A stretch of 64,000 nt of DNA from positions 1,860,001 to 1,924,000 of the forward strand of contig NZ_CP014754.1 of assembly GCF_001447155.2 (NCBI RefSeq). Reading direction: 5' to 3'. The notes under the pieces are model-generated. The model did not search any database. It had not been told where the DNA came from and saw only the letters and a program-made list of their open reading frames with translations. The translations under genes and the position numbers were made by a program. The stretch's first letter is position 1. Each line of letters begins with the position of its first letter. Positions 43,429-54,281 of this stretch are shown piece after piece. Origin of the DNA: Marinobacter sp. LQ44. Its GTDB lineage: Bacteria; Pseudomonadota; Gammaproteobacteria; Pseudomonadales; Oleiphilaceae.

Positions 43429-44589
43429 TTACCCGGAGAGAGCTTTAGATAGCTTGGCTTGCCGGGTGGGAAGATTGACCGTTTCAGCTGCGATCATCCG
43501 GTCTCCGGAAAAGAGCCAGAATTCACAGGCATTGTCACTCTCTGTGGGACGCCGCTGAATTCGGTCGTATCCAGTGGCGATTCCAATACACTGGACTTTC
43601 ATGCCGTTGAGATCTGACCAAAAACGAGGAGGAGAGGCAGGCGGAGACGGTTTACCACAAATATGAGCCGCCGCAATTTGTGCTTGAAGCATGGCATTGT
43701 GAATAGTTTCTATTCGGATGGGTGTATTGGTGGAAACGTTGACGGCTTTAGCGCAATCTCCGATCGCAAATATGTCAGGGTCAGAGCTACGCATGCCGCT
43801 GTCTACTATAATACCACCGTCGCAATCCAGGTTTGCGTCTTGCGCAAGTTCAGCATTGGGGATGGCTCCTATACCGATAACAACGACGTCTGCGGGTTTC
43901 GTAGTGCCGTCGGACAAACGGATACCGGAAACTCGGTCTCCCTCAGTGAGAATCTGGTTGACGCTAGCATTGAAGTAGAACATTACGCCGGCGGAGGCCA
44001 TGCGGTTTCTGACAAAATTACTTGTTAATGGTGACGCTACTCGACACATCGCTCGGCTGTTGGCCTCAAACACAGAGACTTGTTTTCCCTGTAGATTGGC
44101 AGCGGAGGCGACTTCAAGCCCGATAACACCCGCGCCGAGAATGGCCACCTTCTCGCATTCCGGGGCTAACAGGGCATTACGTAATGCGGCGGAGTGGTCA
44201 AGATTCCTGAGATAGAAAACATTTTTTGCGCTCTCACCAGGTAAATCAATAGGACGTGGCCTCGCTCCTGTTGCCAAAATCAGCGTGTCGTATTTAATTT
44301 TCCTGCCGCCTTGAATCACTACTTGCTTTGCCGATCGTTCAAGCGCTATTACTTTACCGCCTTGTTCAAATTCAACTTTGTTGTCCCGAAAGAAATTAGG
44401 AGAACGGATCGGAGTTGGCGAGGGCAACTCATCTGAGGTCAAATAGGCTTTGGACAACGGGGGACGCTGGTAAGGCAGCGTGTTTTCCTCGCCCAAAATG
44501 GTAATCGTTCCGTCGAATCCATTCTGGCGGAGAGCCTCTGCGGCGGTCAGGCTGGCTATTCCAGCGCCAATGATAACTATTTTTTGCAT
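43429..44589 (-). CDS. alkT: Rubredoxin reductase AlkT
   Basis: The 386-residue flavoprotein has FAD-binding IVIIGAGIASLTAAEALR at the start, NAD-binding VAILGAGVIGLEVASAA (about 150) and DIFAIGDCA (about 280), the blocks of the ferredoxin/rubredoxin reductase family; GPo1 AlkT has 385 residues. It passes electrons from NADH to rubredoxin AlkG, which feeds AlkB. The ATG at 44589 follows AGAGGA; a GTG at 44622 would add 11 residues. It lies 32 bp after alkS, forming alkST. Confidence 0.9.
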   Translation of the reverse strand: MQKIVIIGAGIASLTAAEALRQNGFDGTITILGEENTLPYQRPPLSKAYLTSDELPSPTPIRSPNFFRDNKVEFEQGGKVIALERSAKQVVIQGGRKIKYDTLILATGARPRPIDLPGESAKNVFYLRNLDHSAALRNALLAPECEKVAILGAGVIGLEVASAANLQGKQVSVFEANSRAMCRVASPLTSNFVRNRMASAGVMFYFNASVNQILTEGDRVSGIRLSDGTTKPADVVVIGIGAIPNAELAQDANLDCDGGIIVDSGMRSSDPDIFAIGDCAKAVNVSTNTPIRIETIHNAMLQAQIAAAHICGKPSPPASPPRFWSDLNGMKVQCIGIATGYDRIQRRPTESDNACEFWLFSGDRMIAAETVNLPTRQAKLSKALSG

Positions 44590-44621
44590 ATTCGCTCGAT
44601 TCCTCTTTTGTTTTTGTAGCA

Positions 44622-47300
44622 CTATAAAAGTCCGCGCAGTCGAGCTTCAGTGACTGCCTGAACCCGGTTGGTTACTTTAAGTTCGCTGAAAATCTTCTTC
44701 ATATGCCATTTGACGGTATCCTCCGTCACGAGAAGCCGTTCAGCGATCTCTCTGTTGGTCATTCCGTTGCTTACGCATTTCAACAGAGAAATCTGCTTTA
44801 TCGTGATAGTTGAGTGGGCATTGCCGGGCACAGGTGGCACGCTGGAGTCTTCTATTCTGACATCGGGATCCTTCGTAGCTTTAGCTTCAGAGTCGTCTGG
44901 CAGATCGTTAAAAAGATCCTGAGCAAGGGGGCTAAGAGAAAGTAGCGCTTCTTTGATCCAGAGCCGTGTGAAGTGACAGTTCAAATGTTCCGAAAGTAGG
45001 TTTGCATCAAGAATCATGCGCTTCGCCGATTTTGATGAGCCGAGGGCAAACGCTGCCAGGGCCTGACAATAGTGGGCGGCGATCCTGGTTCTAGCGTCTG
45101 AAATTGCGCTGGCGCTTTGTAGTGCTTGTTTGGCATATTTTTCGGCGACACCAAACTGTTTCCCAAGCCGTAGTCTATACATTGAGGTTACCAGGGCCAT
45201 ACGTGCTTGAATGGCCTGGTTTTGATTTGGCAGGAACGTCAGCTCACATTCATCGGGGAGTATGGGTGGACCCAATTCCTCGTTGTTCAGGAGAGTAAAC
45301 TCAGCTAACTGAACTTTAGTCAGGATATTTAGACGAGAGAGCTCTCGCTCGCAGGAGGCTAAGCGGGATTGTTCCAACAAGGCCATGGCTCTATCTCGGA
45401 ACCCTTGGTGGTACAGAAAACGGCTGTAGGCCTGTGTACACCCCCACAGAATATCTGTAACGCCATAGTTCAAAGCGAAATCGAACGAAGCCTGTGCAGA
45501 TTCCTGGGTAACCAGGTGATGGTTCTGTTCGTGCAGGATTTGTAACTCAAGGGTGCCAAACATTTTATTTAAAAAAGTTTTTGGCACCTGAATCTTTTCT
45601 GCTGTTTTATTCGCCTGGATCAACACACTCATTGCTCGGGCGATGTCACCCTTGAACAGTTCAGCCTGAATTTCTGCAGTTTTAAGCCAGATAAAAGCGT
45701 AATGTTGATTGGATGACTGGATGGCCACAGCCGCTCGATGGGACAATCGCTCCAACTCTTCAAAATGGCGTCCACTGGAGGCAATGAATGCCTGGCAAGT
45801 AAGTGCTGCGCCTTTGCCAACCATGTTACGGTCGCCAAAGGCGTCTATCCATTTTTGACAGAGAACCTGACTCTCCAGTAATTCATCCTGTGTAGCTTTG
45901 CCTATCGCATTAACCAATTCCCGCCATCCTTCCTCATCAAGATTGCTCGCCCCCCTGGAGCTCGGATGAAGCGAACTAGCCAGTATTTCGTCTGCTTGAC
46001 GAGCTTGTTGGCTGAAATACAAAATCCACGCGTAACCTATGCTCAAGGCGGCAATTTTTTTTATCGTGCGAGCCGGTACTTTTCCAAACCAGGTGCGAAG
46101 TACTTCGATTTCACCCTGTCTGAGTGCCACGTCCAGGATAATGCTGTCACTTACGACGCGAGCCCATCGATGGTCACTGGCTTCCAGAGCTGCATTGATT
46201 GAATGGAGGTACTCTCCCCTACGCCAATGCCAGAACGCGACCCGTTTCAGTACATACGAGCGACGTTCTCGTTGGGTGGTGTTAAATAAACTACGCAAAT
46301 ACTCTCGCAGCACAGGGTGCATATCCATACGATCAGCAGAAGTCCCGGTGGGAGCTAAAAGAGCATAATGTTCGTTAAGAAACGTAATTTCCCGGTCGGC
46401 CTCTTCTGTCTTATAGACATAGCCATAGCATTCAGCGCTGATTACTTCGAGCATCGCTGCATTGCAAAGAAAGGTCCTCGTACTATTGGGTAACGCAGTT
46501 AAGAGGTTGTCCCTGAAATACGAGCGAGTTTCCGGCCAAGTCGCTGCGGGGAGATTTGGGTTTGGGGTTCGGCACATAAGCCTGACAAGTGCTGGCCATC
46601 CACCGGTCGCTTTTATGATGTTGCTGGCTTCGGGGCCACCCATACCAGATAATTCACTAACCTCCTCTTCTGTAAATACAAGTTCATCAGCACCATACGT
46701 TACAACACCCGCCATCATAGACAAACGTGGCAACGCCCCGACGCGACTCGGTGCAATGAAAAATTTCACATTGCTCGGTGTTTCACAGATTAAATCCTCA
46801 ATCAAATCCGCGGTATGTTTAGCCTCGCCAACCCCATCAAGGCAAATTCTTATCGTCTTTTTTGCATTACACAGTGCGTTTCGAAGAACTTCGATGGTGT
46901 CGATGTCACTTTTTATCATGCGCCAGGATTCAACTCCTTCGAGTTGATATAAAACTAACGCTGCAAACAAACTGCCATTAACGTCACATGAGTCAGGGCA
47001 CGACCGGGTATTGATATAAACGGCGCTCTCACGTTCCAGTTCGCGAGTGTTTGCTGCCAAGGCCACTTGTACAGATTTTCCATAGCCTGGCGGGGCCCGA
47101 TACAGAACTACCTTTGATTCAGGCGTAGCAGAAGGCCTCAGGCAATAGCGGTCTAAACACCCTTGAGTAATGAAATACTGACGAGCCCACATCCTTTCAG
47201 ACATCCTCCGACACCAGTCTTCCAAGCTATGGCGGGTCATGACAATCCGATCTCCTGCTTCGTCTCCCCGAAACGCGAGGGCGCTATGGGGTGAAAGCAT
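44622..47300 (-). CDS. alkS: AlkS, MalT-type LuxR regulator of alkane genes
   Basis: The 892-residue regulator has Walker A APPGYGKS (residues 69-76), a STAND-type NTPase and TPR-like middle, and a C-terminal LuxR helix-turn-helix (SNGMTNREIAERLLVTEDTVKWHMKKIF, split at about 840-870). Size and position upstream of alkT match AlkS (882 residues in GPo1), which activates alkB in the presence of n-alkanes and controls its own gene. It diverges from alkB; the 162-bp gap holds a 20-bp palindrome. Confidence 0.9.
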   Translation of the reverse strand: MLSPHSALAFRGDEAGDRIVMTRHSLEDWCRRMSERMWARQYFITQGCLDRYCLRPSATPESKVVLYRAPPGYGKSVQVALAANTRELERESAVYINTRSCPDSCDVNGSLFAALVLYQLEGVESWRMIKSDIDTIEVLRNALCNAKKTIRICLDGVGEAKHTADLIEDLICETPSNVKFFIAPSRVGALPRLSMMAGVVTYGADELVFTEEEVSELSGMGGPEASNIIKATGGWPALVRLMCRTPNPNLPAATWPETRSYFRDNLLTALPNSTRTFLCNAAMLEVISAECYGYVYKTEEADREITFLNEHYALLAPTGTSADRMDMHPVLREYLRSLFNTTQRERRSYVLKRVAFWHWRRGEYLHSINAALEASDHRWARVVSDSIILDVALRQGEIEVLRTWFGKVPARTIKKIAALSIGYAWILYFSQQARQADEILASSLHPSSRGASNLDEEGWRELVNAIGKATQDELLESQVLCQKWIDAFGDRNMVGKGAALTCQAFIASSGRHFEELERLSHRAAVAIQSSNQHYAFIWLKTAEIQAELFKGDIARAMSVLIQANKTAEKIQVPKTFLNKMFGTLELQILHEQNHHLVTQESAQASFDFALNYGVTDILWGCTQAYSRFLYHQGFRDRAMALLEQSRLASCERELSRLNILTKVQLAEFTLLNNEELGPPILPDECELTFLPNQNQAIQARMALVTSMYRLRLGKQFGVAEKYAKQALQSASAISDARTRIAAHYCQALAAFALGSSKSAKRMILDANLLSEHLNCHFTRLWIKEALLSLSPLAQDLFNDLPDDSEAKATKDPDVRIEDSSVPPVPGNAHSTITIKQISLLKCVSNGMTNREIAERLLVTEDTVKWHMKKIFSELKVTNRVQAVTEARLRGLL

Positions 47301-47322
47301 ATTGATAGATGTCTAGTGCGAA

Positions 47323-47342
47323 AACTACCCCTTAGAGTAGTT
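47323..47342. promoter_or_regulatory. Palindrome between alkS and alkB, candidate AlkS site
   Basis: AACTAC (47323-47328) and GTAGTT (47337-47342) form an inverted repeat around CCCTTAGA. It lies 22 bp before alkS and 120 bp before alkB. The spacing and 20-bp size fit a LuxR-type dimer site. Confidence 0.55.
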
Positions 47343-47462
47343 GTTTGATCTCCGGTTCTGGCCAAACCTGTTCATGCCTACAACTTGTCCGTTCACCTGA
47401 GGGACTCGGTGTTCGCACAATGTAGAAAAATGATCAAGCTGAAAAACAATAAGGTGATCCTA

Positions 47463-48686
47463 ATGTCAATGTCAGAAAATGTCTTAACAACAGAGTCTCT
47501 TCAGAGAGACCCTGATGCCGAAGGTTATGTGGACAGAAAACGCCACCTGTGGGTCCTTTCTGTGCTGTGGCCAGCGACGCCTCTTATTGGCCTTTATTTG
47601 GTATCCCAGACTGGATGGAGCATTTGGTACGGATTGGTGTTGATCCTTTGGTATGGCGCAGTTCCCTTGATTGATGCCATGTTTGGAGAGGATTTTTCAA
47701 ACCCCCCTGAGTCGGCTGTGCCTCGGCTTGAACAGGATCGTTACTATCGGGTACTGACCTACTTGACGGTTCCTATTCACTATGCCGCCTTGATTGTCAG
47801 TGCCTGGTGGGTATCCACGCAACCAATGAGTGTTTTCGAGTTTCTGGCATTGGCCCTTTCCCTGGGAATCGTGAATGGCCTGGCTCTGAACACAGGCCAC
47901 GAACTTGGCCATAAAAAAGAAACGTTTGACCGTTGGATGGCGAAGCTTGTCCTCGCCGTGGTCGGATATGGTCATTTCTTCATTGAGCACAATAAGGGGC
48001 ATCACCGTGATGTGGCTACGCCGATGGACCCGGCGACATCCCGCATGGGTGAGTCCATTTACTCATTCTCACTGCGTGAAATTCCCGGTGCTTTCAAGCG
48101 GGCATGGGATTTAGAGGAACAGCGCCTCAGTCGTTGTGGAAAAAGTGTCTGGAGCCTGGAGAACGAAGTTCTTCAGCCTATGATTTTGACCGCTGTGCTT
48201 TATGCGGGATTGCTGGCGTTTTTTGGCCCGTTAATGCTGATCTTTTTGCCCATTCAAATGGCCTTTGGCTGGTGGCAGCTGACCAGCGCCAACTACATTG
48301 AGCATTACGGATTGCTGCGCGAGAAGATGTCGGATGGACGTTATGAGCGTCAACAACCGCACCACTCATGGAACTCAAACCATATTATGTCGAACCTGAT
48401 TCTGTTTCATTTGCAACGACATTCCGACCATCACGCCCATCCTACAAGGTCCTATCAATCGCTTCGCGACTTCAAAGACCTGCCTTCCTTACCATCGGGA
48501 TATCCCGGGATGTTCCTGGCCGCAATGTTTCCCTCATGGTTTCGTTCGATAATGGACCACCGGGTGCTGGATTGGGCTAAAGGAGATCTCGATAAGATTC
48601 AGATTCAACCCGGCAAGCGTGAATTCTATGAGCGTAAATTTGGTGGGACTGATTCTGAATCAGTCGATACCGCCGCGGCTAAATGA
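47463..48686 (+). CDS. alkB: Alkane 1-monooxygenase AlkB
   Basis: The 407-residue integral membrane di-iron enzyme hydroxylates the terminal carbon of medium-chain alkanes. The histidine boxes are HELGH (146-150), HNKGHH (176-181) and HLQRHSDHH (316-324), plus NYIEHYG, the motif that marks AlkB among membrane desaturase-like proteins. Six hydrophobic helices are visible. AAGGTG ahead of 47463 supports this ATG; an upstream in-frame ATG at 47385 lacks a ribosome site. It leads a + strand operon with rubredoxin, aldehyde and alcohol dehydrogenases, acyl-CoA ligase and AlkL. Confidence 0.97.
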   Translation: MSMSENVLTTESLQRDPDAEGYVDRKRHLWVLSVLWPATPLIGLYLVSQTGWSIWYGLVLILWYGAVPLIDAMFGEDFSNPPESAVPRLEQDRYYRVLTYLTVPIHYAALIVSAWWVSTQPMSVFEFLALALSLGIVNGLALNTGHELGHKKETFDRWMAKLVLAVVGYGHFFIEHNKGHHRDVATPMDPATSRMGESIYSFSLREIPGAFKRAWDLEEQRLSRCGKSVWSLENEVLQPMILTAVLYAGLLAFFGPLMLIFLPIQMAFGWWQLTSANYIEHYGLLREKMSDGRYERQQPHHSWNSNHIMSNLILFHLQRHSDHHAHPTRSYQSLRDFKDLPSLPSGYPGMFLAAMFPSWFRSIMDHRVLDWAKGDLDKIQIQPGKREFYERKFGGTDSESVDTAAAK

Positions 48687-48747
48687 TCGGCTAATCGGAA
48701 CTTATATACCTCGTTTACTTTATTTACGTTGCAGAAAAAGAGCCTCT

Positions 48748-48775
48748 GACGTGCACCTGAAAGAGGGTGCGCGTC
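48748..48775 (+). other. Intercistronic hairpin between alkB and alkG
   Basis: GACGTGCACC and GGTGCGCGTC pair (one G-T) around an 8-base loop. There is no T tract, so it may stabilise or process the alkB part of the mRNA rather than end it. In GPo1 the small rubredoxin gene alkF lies here; no rubredoxin frame is present. Confidence 0.5.
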
Positions 48776-48823
48776 GGGCGCTACCAAAACAAAGACAATA
48801 ATATCGTTTGAAAGGTGCTCTAG

Positions 48824-49342
48824 ATGGCTAAATATCAATGCCCTGATTGTGGTTATGTATACGACGAAGTGGTTGGTGATCCGCACGAAGGCTTTCCTGC
48901 AGGAACGACATGGGAAAAAATTCCTGAAGACTGGTCCTGTCCAGACTGTGCCGTCAGGGATAAGGTTGACTTCGTTGCGCTTCAAGAAGCGAACCCGGAA
49001 CTTTCGGTGTCCGCAACCAATACAGCGGTCCGCCCTGCCAGCCAAGCTAAGACCGAGGGAGCATCGCAGAAAGCAACGGGCGCATCTACTCCTTCAGCTA
49101 AAAATAAAACAAAGCCCAAAGCGAAACCCAAGCCTAACTCTTCAAAATCGCCGAAAGACTCGACTCAAAAAGATACCTATCGGAAGTGGGTCTGCATCAC
49201 TTGCGGCCATATCTACGATGAAGCTCTCGGAGATGAAGCCGAAGGCTTCCCTGCCGGCACTCGTTTTGAAGATATTCCAGACGATTGGTGCTGTCCGGAC
49301 TGTGGTGCCACAAAAGAGGACTATGTCCTCTATGAAGACTAG
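48824..49342 (+). CDS. alkG: Two-domain rubredoxin AlkG
   Basis: The 172-residue protein has two rubredoxin domains with Cys6-Cys9/Cys39-Cys42 and Cys124-Cys127/Cys157-Cys160, joined by a Lys/Pro/Ser-rich linker. GPo1 AlkG has the same layout and 173 residues. It carries electrons from AlkT to AlkB. AAAGGTG precedes the start. Confidence 0.96.
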   Translation: MAKYQCPDCGYVYDEVVGDPHEGFPAGTTWEKIPEDWSCPDCAVRDKVDFVALQEANPELSVSATNTAVRPASQAKTEGASQKATGASTPSAKNKTKPKAKPKPNSSKSPKDSTQKDTYRKWVCITCGHIYDEALGDEAEGFPAGTRFEDIPDDWCCPDCGATKEDYVLYED

Positions 49343-49393
49343 TAATCCGATTGAAAATAACAACAGTCTCGTTCGGCAAGAGGTGATTTTATA

Positions 49394-50848
49394 ATGCAGA
49401 TTGCTAGTCTGGCGGAGGTTGGGGTGACCAATGTGTCAACCAGCGATACGATTGATTCAACGTTCGCGGCCCTACAGCGGGCACAACTTGCGCGTCGCGG
49501 AAGCTTTACCTTGGAGGCTCGAATAGCGCAGCTCGACCAGCTGCGGGATTCAATTAAACGCCACGAATCAAACATCATTGCGGCTTGCGCGGCGGACTTT
49601 CGAAAACCCGCTCCAGAAGTCAAATTAACTGAACTCCTGCCGGTGCTTCAGGAAATTCGACACACTAAAAAACACTTGCGTAAATGGATGCGTCCGAAGC
49701 GAGTGGCTGCATCCGTTGGTGTTCTGGGCACGAAATCTTATGTTCGGCCAGAACCAAAGGGAGTGTGCCTGATTATTGCACCGTGGAATTATCCGCTCAA
49801 TCTTGCGCTCGGGCCTCTCGTCTCAGCGTTGGCTGCAGGGAACGGAGCCATCATTAAACCCTCGGAAATGACACCACATACCTCAAAGGTGATTGCCAAC
49901 ATTGTCGCCGAAACCTTCCCTCCCGATCTGGTTTCCGTGATTGAGGGTGATGCCGCGGTAGCGCAGAAACTGTTGGCCTTACCCTTCGACCACATATTCT
50001 TCACGGGCAGTCCTGCGGTAGGCAAGGTGGTCATGGAGGCTGCCGCCACGAACCTTTCCTCAGTGACGCTGGAATTGGGGGGTAAGTCCCCGACCATTGT
50101 TGGCCCAGATGCCAACATAAAGAGGGCTGCAAGAAACATTGTCTGGGGTAAGTTTGCCAATAATGGACAGACCTGTATCGCCCCAGATCATGTTTTTGTG
50201 CACGTTAATATCGCAGATCAATTCAATGAAGCACTTAAAACGGAAATTGGGCGAGTCTATGGAAAAACACCAGAAGCCCAGAAATCGACCGCCGACTATT
50301 GCCGGATTGTAAATCGACGTCATTTCCAGCGAGTTTCAAACCTGATAGATGATGCCAAAAACAAAGGTGCAAGAGTCTTTGAGGGCGGTGTTACAGATGC
50401 TGAAGAGAATTTTATTGCTCCGACGTTGATTTCAAATGTATCCAGCGACATGGATATTTCACGTGAGGAGTTATTCGGCCCGATCTTACCCGTTATTGAA
50501 TTCGACGATATTGATCTGGTTATCAAGAAAATCAACGATAACCCTAAACCGCTTGCGCTTTACATATTCGACAAAAACGAGTCTTTTGCCACGGATATTA
50601 TCGAGCGAACGAGCTCCGGCGCTGTAGGAGTCAACCTTACAGTTGTGCATTTTCTACATCCGGGTCTGCCGTTTGGTGGAGTTAATAATTCCGGGATAGG
50701 GGCGGCACACGGTGAATACGGTTTCCGCGCTTTTTCGCATGAAAAGGCGTTGATGGAGGATAAACATTCTCTTATGCATCTTCTTTTTCCACCCTATACA
50801 GCCTGGGTCCGGCGTCTTATAGAGGCTGCTGTTCGTATTCTGGGCTGA
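49394..50848 (+). CDS. alkH: Aldehyde dehydrogenase AlkH
   Basis: The 484-residue enzyme has the catalytic Cys261 (NNGQTCIAP) and Glu227 (TLELGGKSP), and the NAD-binding [14 protein letters not shown]. The hydrophobic C-terminus ([21 protein letters not shown]) is shared with fatty aldehyde dehydrogenases of the ALDH3 type that attach to membranes. It oxidises medium-chain aldehyde to fatty acid. The gene lies 51 bp after alkG and 27 bp before alkJ. Confidence 0.93.
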   Translation: MQIASLAEVGVTNVSTSDTIDSTFAALQRAQLARRGSFTLEARIAQLDQLRDSIKRHESNIIAACAADFRKPAPEVKLTELLPVLQEIRHTKKHLRKWMRPKRVAASVGVLGTKSYVRPEPKGVCLIIAPWNYPLNLALGPLVSALAAGNGAIIKPSEMTPHTSKVIANIVAETFPPDLVSVIEGDAAVAQKLLALPFDHIFFTGSPAVGKVVMEAAATNLSSVTLELGGKSPTIVGPDANIKRAARNIVWGKFANNGQTCIAPDHVFVHVNIADQFNEALKTEIGRVYGKTPEAQKSTADYCRIVNRRHFQRVSNLIDDAKNKGARVFEGGVTDAEENFIAPTLISNVSSDMDISREELFGPILPVIEFDDIDLVIKKINDNPKPLALYIFDKNESFATDIIERTSSGAVGVNLTVVHFLHPGLPFGGVNNSGIGAAHGEYGFRAFSHEKALMEDKHSLMHLLFPPYTAWVRRLIEAAVRILG

Positions 50849-50875
50849 GCATAATCAAATAATAAGAGAGTTATT

Positions 50876-52474
50876 ATGTACGATTACATTATTGTCGGTG
50901 CGGGATCGGCGGGCTGTGTATTGGCCAATCGGCTTACGGCGGACTCTTCAAAGCGAGTAGCGTTGCTAGAAGCGGGCCCAAAGGATAAAAATCCACTCAT
51001 ACATATGCCTATAGGTATAGCACTCCTTTCCAATAGTAAAAAGCTGAATTGGGCTCTTGAAACCGAACCTCAAGAACATCTAAAGGAGCGCCGCCTGTTT
51101 TGGCCTCGTGGGAAAACACTTGGCGGGTCCTCTTCTATCAACGCCATGGTCTATATCAGAGGTCACAAAGCCGATTATGACCACTGGGGTCAAGTTGCCG
51201 GGACAGACCTCTGGGGATGGGATCGCGCTTTAAAATTGTTTCGTCGACTGGAAGATAATAAACGTTTTGGCGCAGATTCTTACCATGGGGAGGGCGGTGA
51301 GCTCACCGTAAGTGAACTCAAATCAGTCAATCCGTTGAGTCGAGATTTTGTTCGAGCGGCACCTCATGTAGAGCTCCCGATAAACACGGACTTTAATGGA
51401 GAGACGCAAGAGGGATTGGGACTCTACCAGGTGACACAAAAAAATGGTCGCCGTTGGAGTTCAGCGCAGGCATTTCTGCGTGTCGCGGAGAACCGGCCTA
51501 ATCTTGATGTGCTAACGGACGCGCGGGTAACCCGGGTGGTAATGGACGGTAAGCGGGCAGTCGGCGTGACACTGAACCAGGGGGGCGAATATCGCCAGCT
51601 TAGACTCAATAACGGCGGTGAAGTCATATTGTCTGGTGGTGCGGTTAATTCACCACAACTACTTATGCTTTCGGGAATCGGTGATAGCGAAGAGCTTGGA
51701 AAACACGGGATCCCCCTTGTGCATCATCTCCCTGAGGTCGGCCAGAATCTGGTTGATCATTTGGATATTACGATCATGCACGCGGCGAACTCACGTTTGC
51801 CCATTGGCGTTGCTCCCAGTTTCCTGTTTCGGGGCGTGAGCGCATTATTCTCATATATCTTTGCGCGACGTGGATTTCTTACCAGTAATGTTGCCGAGTC
51901 CGGAGGCTTTGTTAAATCCGAGCGCTCGTGCGAACGGCCAAATGTGCAATTCCACTTTTTGCCAACTTACCTGAAGGATCATGGACGAAAAGTGATGGCC
52001 GGGTATGGGTACACCTTGCATATTTGCGATCTAATGCCCAGAAGCCGCGGTTTTATAGGTCTCAAAAGCCCTGACCCATTGGCCGACCCGTTGATTCAAC
52101 CCAATTATCTCAGTAACCCCGAAGACATCAAAACAATGATCTCGGCCGTTAAATTTGGACGACGGATACTCGGGGCACCAACAATGGCTTTACATAGTAA
52201 ACGAGAAATTAAGCCCGGAAACTCGGTGTCTTCGGACGGTCAGATTGCGGACTTTATCCGGGAAAATGCAGAGACTATTTACCACCCCGTTGGCACTTGT
52301 CGTATGGGCGCGGATCCGGATTCAGTCGTTGATCCGGAATTAAAAGTCAGAGGGATTGAAGGGCTAAGAGTTGTCGATGCCTCGATAATGCCCAGTTTGG
52401 TTGCCGGTAACACCAACGCACCCACCATGATGATTGCCGAAAATGCAGCCGACATCCTCTTGGGAAATGTTTAG
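50876..52474 (+). CDS. alkJ: GMC alcohol dehydrogenase AlkJ
   Basis: The 532-residue flavoprotein begins with the FAD motif [17 protein letters not shown], followed by [19 protein letters not shown] and the GMC signature [25 protein letters not shown] and [12 protein letters not shown] are the C-terminal active-site blocks. AlkJ is a membrane-associated, quinone-linked dehydrogenase that turns alkanols into aldehydes. A paralog of the same family is encoded at 58503-60140. Confidence 0.94.
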   Translation: MYDYIIVGAGSAGCVLANRLTADSSKRVALLEAGPKDKNPLIHMPIGIALLSNSKKLNWALETEPQEHLKERRLFWPRGKTLGGSSSINAMVYIRGHKADYDHWGQVAGTDLWGWDRALKLFRRLEDNKRFGADSYHGEGGELTVSELKSVNPLSRDFVRAAPHVELPINTDFNGETQEGLGLYQVTQKNGRRWSSAQAFLRVAENRPNLDVLTDARVTRVVMDGKRAVGVTLNQGGEYRQLRLNNGGEVILSGGAVNSPQLLMLSGIGDSEELGKHGIPLVHHLPEVGQNLVDHLDITIMHAANSRLPIGVAPSFLFRGVSALFSYIFARRGFLTSNVAESGGFVKSERSCERPNVQFHFLPTYLKDHGRKVMAGYGYTLHICDLMPRSRGFIGLKSPDPLADPLIQPNYLSNPEDIKTMISAVKFGRRILGAPTMALHSKREIKPGNSVSSDGQIADFIRENAETIYHPVGTCRMGADPDSVVDPELKVRGIEGLRVVDASIMPSLVAGNTNAPTMMIAENAADILLGNV

Positions 52475-52562
52475 GTTCAAACCCGGATTATGCCTTCTAC
52501 ATTGGACCTTAATGACGCCAGATACTCGCGTCAACCAACTACAAAAACGACAGGAGATAAAC

Positions 52563-54197
52563 GTGCTTGGCCAAATGATGAACATGGAGCTCACCGTGAA
52601 TTCCTTGATCGACCATGCTGCTCGCTACCATGGAGACGCTGAGATTGTGTCGATAGGAACGGATGGAAATCCCAGTCGATCTGACTGGGCAACTGTTTCG
52701 GAGCGGTCGCGACAACTTGCGTCAGCGCTTCGAACGGCAGGCTATGTCCAGGGGGATCGGTGCGCGACCATTTGTTGGAATAACGTGGGGCACCTGGAAT
52801 GTTACCTTGGCATCTCTGGTGGCGGGATGGTGTGTCACACCATTAACCCGCGACTGTTTCCAGAACAACTCGTTTACGTTATCAACAATGCTCAAGACAA
52901 AGTCATATTCTTTGACAAAACGTTCCTTACCATTGTTTCAAATATCCGAGACCGACTGGAGACGGTTGAGAAATTTGTATTGATGTCCGAACCGGACGAA
53001 GAAATTGCAGCGCAATTTCCAGGCTTGTTGTTTTATGAAGAGTTTCTCCAGCGAGGAACGCCTAACGCGAATTGGCCTGAAATCGCCGAAAACCAGGCCT
53101 CAAGCCTCTGCTATACATCGGGCACCACCGGAAATCCCAAAGGGGTGCTCTATTCACACCGCTCCACCGTTCTGCACGCGCTGGTAGCTGCTCAACCCGA
53201 CGCACTGAATTTATCGGCACGGGACGTGGTGATGCCGGTTGTTCCTATGTTTCACGTAAATGCGTGGGGGGTACCCTACATTACGGCGATGGTTGGAGCC
53301 AAACTGGTGTTGCCTGGTCCTGGCCTGGATGGGCAAAGTTTGGTCAAGCTGATCGATTCAGAAAGCGTAACGATTGCGCTGGGTGTGCCTACGATTTGGC
53401 AGGGACTTCTCTCGGCTTTGGACGAGCTTGGCTCCTCGGCACAGTCGCTTAAACGGACGGTGATAGGGGGTAGCGCTTGTCCGCCCTCAATGATGTCGGA
53501 GTTTCGTGGTAAGTATGGCGTAGAAGTTGTCCATGCATGGGGAATGACAGAAACATCACCGATCGGGACCGTCAACGCACTGCTGTCGAAACACAATACT
53601 CTTTCGGAGGAAGGAAGAAACAAAATCCGTGAAAGCCAGGGACGGCCTCCCTACGGGGTGCAGCTCAAAATTGTAGGAGAAGACGGTCATCAACTGCCCG
53701 AAGATGGCATTGCTCAGGGAAATCTCCGCATCCGTGGTCATTGGGTGGTAGCCGATTACTTCGGTGTTGAACCAAATCAGACTCTTGAGGAAGACGGTTG
53801 GTTCGAGACAGGTGATGTTGCTTCGATCAATGATGATGGATTTATGACAATACGTGACCGCTCAAAAGATATTATTAAATCTGGTGGTGAATGGATATCT
53901 ACAGTCGAATTGGAGGGAATCGCAATGGGCCATTCTGCCATCAATGAAGCTGCCGTAGTGGCGGCCTCCCATGATAAATGGGACGAACGACCGATCCTGT
54001 TGGCAGTAAAAATACCCGACGCAAATATTACTGAGGAGGAACTTCTTGCTCATTATCAAGGGAAAGTCGCCAAGTGGCAGATCCCGGATCGCGCGATCTT
54101 TGTGGAAGGATTGCCACGCAATGCCACTGGGAAAGTATTAAAAAACAAGCTGCGTTCTGAGTATGGGGAAGTATTAGTCAATAAACCGGCAAGCTAG
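52563..54197 (+). CDS. alkK: Medium-chain acyl-CoA ligase AlkK
   Basis: The start is GTG at 52563 with AGGAG seven bases before; homologs also begin with LGQMM. The 544-residue enzyme has the AMP-binding loop SLCYTSGTTGNPKGVLYSHR (about residues 180-199), VVPMFHVNAWG, and the C-terminal GWFETGDVA and DIIKSGGEWIS blocks of acyl-CoA synthetases. It activates the fatty acids made by AlkB/J/H for beta-oxidation. A frame upstream into alkJ is open by chance. Confidence 0.94.
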   Translation: MLGQMMNMELTVNSLIDHAARYHGDAEIVSIGTDGNPSRSDWATVSERSRQLASALRTAGYVQGDRCATICWNNVGHLECYLGISGGGMVCHTINPRLFPEQLVYVINNAQDKVIFFDKTFLTIVSNIRDRLETVEKFVLMSEPDEEIAAQFPGLLFYEEFLQRGTPNANWPEIAENQASSLCYTSGTTGNPKGVLYSHRSTVLHALVAAQPDALNLSARDVVMPVVPMFHVNAWGVPYITAMVGAKLVLPGPGLDGQSLVKLIDSESVTIALGVPTIWQGLLSALDELGSSAQSLKRTVIGGSACPPSMMSEFRGKYGVEVVHAWGMTETSPIGTVNALLSKHNTLSEEGRNKIRESQGRPPYGVQLKIVGEDGHQLPEDGIAQGNLRIRGHWVVADYFGVEPNQTLEEDGWFETGDVASINDDGFMTIRDRSKDIIKSGGEWISTVELEGIAMGHSAINEAAVVAASHDKWDERPILLAVKIPDANITEEELLAHYQGKVAKWQIPDRAIFVEGLPRNATGKVLKNKLRSEYGEVLVNKPAS

Positions 54198-54281
54198 CTT
54201 CAATGAGTGGCATTTGTGTTACGAAAAATTGCAGTTTTACCTAAAGCCAATTTGTTTTAATACCAAAAAGGATAATAAAAA

